From NCBI GenBank assembly GCA_007096045.1, contig SFAU01000013.1, positions 1 through 64,000 of the forward strand: a stretch of 64,000 bases of DNA, in the 5' to 3' direction. This document shows positions 61,968 through 64,000 of the stretch, in pieces. The translations under genes and the position numbers were made by a program. The notes beneath the pieces were generated by a model, which was given only the letters and a program-made list of their open reading frames with translations, was not told where the DNA came from and ran no database searches. The stretch's first letter is position 1. The number at the start of each line of letters is the position of its first letter. The stretch is from Microcystis novacekii Mn_MB_F_20050700_S1. Its GTDB lineage: Bacteria; Cyanobacteriota; Cyanobacteriia; Cyanobacteriales; Microcystaceae.

Positions 61968-63022
61968 ATTCCCGTCCCTATACCGCCGTACTAATTATTC
62001 CCACCGGCATCGGGGCAGCGATTGGCGGTTATGCTGGGGATGGCATTCCCGTGGCCAGAGCGATCGCCCAAGTTTGTGATCGCCTAATTACCCATCCCAA
62101 TGTCCTCAACGGCGCACAACTGTACTGGCCTCTAGCCAACACCTATTATGTGGAGGGTTACGCTTTAGATCGTTTTGCCCGGGGGGATTGGGGATTAAGT
62201 CCCGTCCATCAAAATCGCATCGGGTTACTATTTGATCGCGCCATTGAATTTGACCTCTTGCAAAGACACCTTCAGGCTGCCGATGCTGTCCGGGCTACCC
62301 TAGGCTTAGATCTCACCGATTACCTTGTCACCGATGCCCCTCTAAATGTGCAGTTGCGAGAGGCAGCCTCCGGGGCCAGTTGGGGAACAATTGGCAATCC
62401 CGACAGCTTGCTGCGGGGGGCAGAAAAACTGATTAACCAGGGCCGGGCAGAAGCGATCGCCATTGTTGCCCGTTTTCCCGACGATCCCGATAGCATTGCC
62501 CTGGCTAATTATCGCCATGGTCAGGGGGTGGATCCCCTTGCCGGGGCCGAAGCGGTGATATCCCATCTGGTGGTGCGACAATTCCAAATACCGGCGGCCC
62601 ACGCTCCCGCTTTAAGTCCGCTGCCCCTCGATCCGCAACTTTCCCCCAAGGCCGCGGCCGAAGAAATTGGTTATACTTTTTTACCCTGCGTTTTGGTGGG
62701 TTTAAGTCGCGCCCCCCAATTGGTCAAGCGGCCCGGTCCCGATGCTATTTGGAGCCGGGAGGTGGACGCGCTGATCGTTCCCGCCAGTGCCTGCGGCTCT
62801 AGCACAGTTTTAAGTTTTTGTCAAGAAAAAACTGTACTGATTGCTGTGCAGGAAAATAGTACAAGAATGAAGGTGGCCCCGGAACCTCTAGGGGTGAAAG
62901 CAATTAGGGTACACTCGTATATGGAGGCGATCGGTGCGATCGTTTGTCAACGGGCCGGGGTTAGCCTCGCATCTCTTCGCCCTAATTTCAACTCTTTACG
63001 CTGTTTATCCGAGAATCCGTGA
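61964..63022 (+). CDS. DUF3326 domain protein
   Basis: The 352-residue protein begins YTAVLIIPTGIGAAIGGYAGDGIPVARAIAQVCDRLITHPNVLNGAQLYWPLANTYYVEGYALDRFARGDWGL, the DUF3326 signature. Later parts contain GASWGTIGNPDSLLRGAEKL and a conserved PASACGSSTVLSFCQEKTVLIAVQENST. The family is mostly cyanobacterial and of unknown function. It starts with GTG, coupled to the upstream gene and to the protease by 4 nt overlaps. Confidence 0.88.
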   Translation: MNSRPYTAVLIIPTGIGAAIGGYAGDGIPVARAIAQVCDRLITHPNVLNGAQLYWPLANTYYVEGYALDRFARGDWGLSPVHQNRIGLLFDRAIEFDLLQRHLQAADAVRATLGLDLTDYLVTDAPLNVQLREAASGASWGTIGNPDSLLRGAEKLINQGRAEAIAIVARFPDDPDSIALANYRHGQGVDPLAGAEAVISHLVVRQFQIPAAHAPALSPLPLDPQLSPKAAAEEIGYTFLPCVLVGLSRAPQLVKRPGPDAIWSREVDALIVPASACGSSTVLSFCQEKTVLIAVQENSTRMKVAPEPLGVKAIRVHSYMEAIGAIVCQRAGVSLASLRPNFNSLRCLSENP

Positions 63023-63600
63023 CTAATTCCCCTAATTCCGAATTTGATCCCCTGACACGCACACAAGTCCTCACCATTATGGCGGTAACGGCGATTATCT
63101 TACTGGTAGTCGCCAAAGTTTGGCAATATTTAGGTGCGATCGCTATTCCCGCCATTCGCTTCACCTTTCCTGATTTCCTGTTCGGATTAGCCTTAGCGGG
63201 GGCAATTAGTGGAATTAGTGGGCTTCTCTATCGTTTTTGGCCTACTTATCGCCATAGTGCTAACGCTTACTTAGAATTAGTCATTAAACCTTTAGCATGG
63301 CCCGATTTAATTTGGGTTGGATTACTGCCGGGGTTAAGTGAAGAATTATTATTTCGCGGGGTGATTTTGCCAGCTTTGGGCTTAAATATCTTTGGTTTAA
63401 CCGTTTCTAGTCTGATTTTTGGTATCCTCCATTTTAGCGGTTCCCAACAATGGCCCTACGTTATTTGGGCAACTGTTGTCGGTTTTGCTCTCGGTTATAC
63501 CGTCATCATCACCGGTAATTTATTAATCCCAATCCTCGCTCATATTGTCACCAATCTCCTCGCTAGTTTTCTCTGGAAATTACAGCATAGTAATCAGTAA
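63019..63600 (+). CDS. CPBP family intramembrane metalloprotease
   Basis: The 193-residue protein has at least five spans and the ABI/CPBP motifs LLPGLSEELLFRGVILPALG (EExxxR; Glu-Glu-Leu-Leu-Phe-Arg) and ILHFSGSQQWPYVIW (second His) with a final LLIPILAHIVTNLL (third His). CPBP proteases cleave membrane substrates; the target is unknown. It starts at GTG, overlapping the DUF3326 stop by 4 nt. Confidence 0.92.
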   Translation: MTNSPNSEFDPLTRTQVLTIMAVTAIILLVVAKVWQYLGAIAIPAIRFTFPDFLFGLALAGAISGISGLLYRFWPTYRHSANAYLELVIKPLAWPDLIWVGLLPGLSEELLFRGVILPALGLNIFGLTVSSLIFGILHFSGSQQWPYVIWATVVGFALGYTVIITGNLLIPILAHIVTNLLASFLWKLQHSNQ

Positions 63601-63639
63601 TCAGTTATCAGTAATCAGTAATCAGTTATCAGTGATCAG
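63592..63639 (+). repeat. CAGTAATC/CAGTTATC tract after the CPBP gene
   Basis: Alternating AGTAATC and AGTTATC units follow the stop codon. The tract and a TTCATAAT repeat to 63760 fill the gap before the DUF3531 gene. Confidence 0.85.
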
Positions 63640-63800
63640 ATTTGAGTTTTAAGTGAGCAGTATTAAATAAAAGTTTCCTACTGTCTTTTCACTGTTCACT
63701 GTTTACTGTTCACTGAAAATACTCCCTTCTCCCCAATTCATAATTCATAATTCATAATTCCCACTCCCCCGTCTCCTATCTCCTGTCTCCTATAAAAAAT

Positions 63801-64000
63801 ATGGAAGTACAATTTCGCGAATTTAATCCTTTTGATGTCTGGTTTTGGCTGGAATTTTCCACAGTTCCCTCGAATATGGAACAGCAATATGTAGAAGAAG
63901 TTTTTGCCTCTTGGTTTTATTTGGGTAAATTAGGAGCTTTCAATGCCGAAAACCTACAGGTACAGGAGGTGGGAATCGATATTAGTTATATGGAATACGA
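63801..64000 (+). CDS. DUF3531 family protein (cut by window edge)
   Basis: The frame starts MEVQFREFNPFDVWFWLEFSTVPSNMEQQYVEEVFASWFYLGKLGAFNAENLQVQEVGIDISYMEY and runs off the window. This N-terminal pattern is typical of DUF3531, a cyanobacteria/chloroplast family of unknown function. The rest of the protein is outside. Confidence 0.85.
   Translation, partial: MEVQFREFNPFDVWFWLEFSTVPSNMEQQYVEEVFASWFYLGKLGAFNAENLQVQEVGIDISYMEY

Overview
The window is typical cyanobacterial chromosome and most likely comes from Microcystis or a close relative. Pointers in the sequence are photosystem I subunit PsaM, NDH-1 subunit NdhO, a ferrochelatase with a chlorophyll-binding tail, many HIP1 octamers (GCGATCGC), a PII/NtcA-linked small protein, several Uma2 and Rpn-like nucleases, and intergenic regions full of short tandem repeats and small dispersed repeats. 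The genus is inferred from this style; no database search was possible.

Layout. 1-6.6 kb: the tail of a probable vanadium-haloperoxidase/PAP2-like gene, a DCC oxidoreductase, TerC, psaM, a GH15-like protein, a lineage-specific membrane protein and an rRNA methyltransferase. 7-19 kb: ndhO-mdh, a family-10-like glycosidase, murD, a DUF3747 protein, prfB with its programmed frameshift, an AlbA_2 ATP-binding protein, hemH and a methyltransferase. 19-28.6 kb: a YqeG-type phosphatase, a methyltransferase, an ECF-S-like protein, ilvC and the pilMNOQ cluster. 28.7-34 kb: a BrnT/BrnA-type toxin-antitoxin locus whose toxin frame carries a stop, an LD-carboxypeptidase, a CBS protein, a Uma2 nuclease, nadC and a SAM hydrolase. 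34-43.6 kb: a pirA candidate under an NtcA-type promoter, rimI with a small coupled membrane gene, a PP2C phosphatase, a SpoIID-like protein and a contiguous dgdA(ktrE)-ktrB-ktrA potassium-uptake cluster. 43.8-54.5 kb: a DUF2256 protein, a TrmJ-like methyltransferase, a beta-lactamase-fold protein, a ParA-like ATPase overlapping a HEPN-domain gene, an ABC1 kinase, a PabB/TrpE-like enzyme and a permease. 54.9-64 kb: a fused DNA methyltransferase/nuclease, Rpn and Uma2 proteins, a four-gene minus-strand cluster of membrane proteins around a PEP-CTERM HAF-repeat protein, a candidate small RNA, a coupled DUF3326/CPBP-protease operon and the start of a DUF3531 gene.

The most interesting material is accessory or non-coding: two pairs of MITE-like dispersed repeats (194-316 with 20140-20252; 32949-33173 with 46679-46923, the second pair with a replaced core), a palindrome family built on GGTTGATTCATGAATCAACC, heptamer arrays that end at the start codons of two housekeeping genes, a hairpin covering the Shine-Dalgarno-like element of the prfB frameshift site, the interrupted toxin, and the ParA-HEPN pair as a possible conflict system. 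No tRNA, rRNA or CRISPR array was seen.
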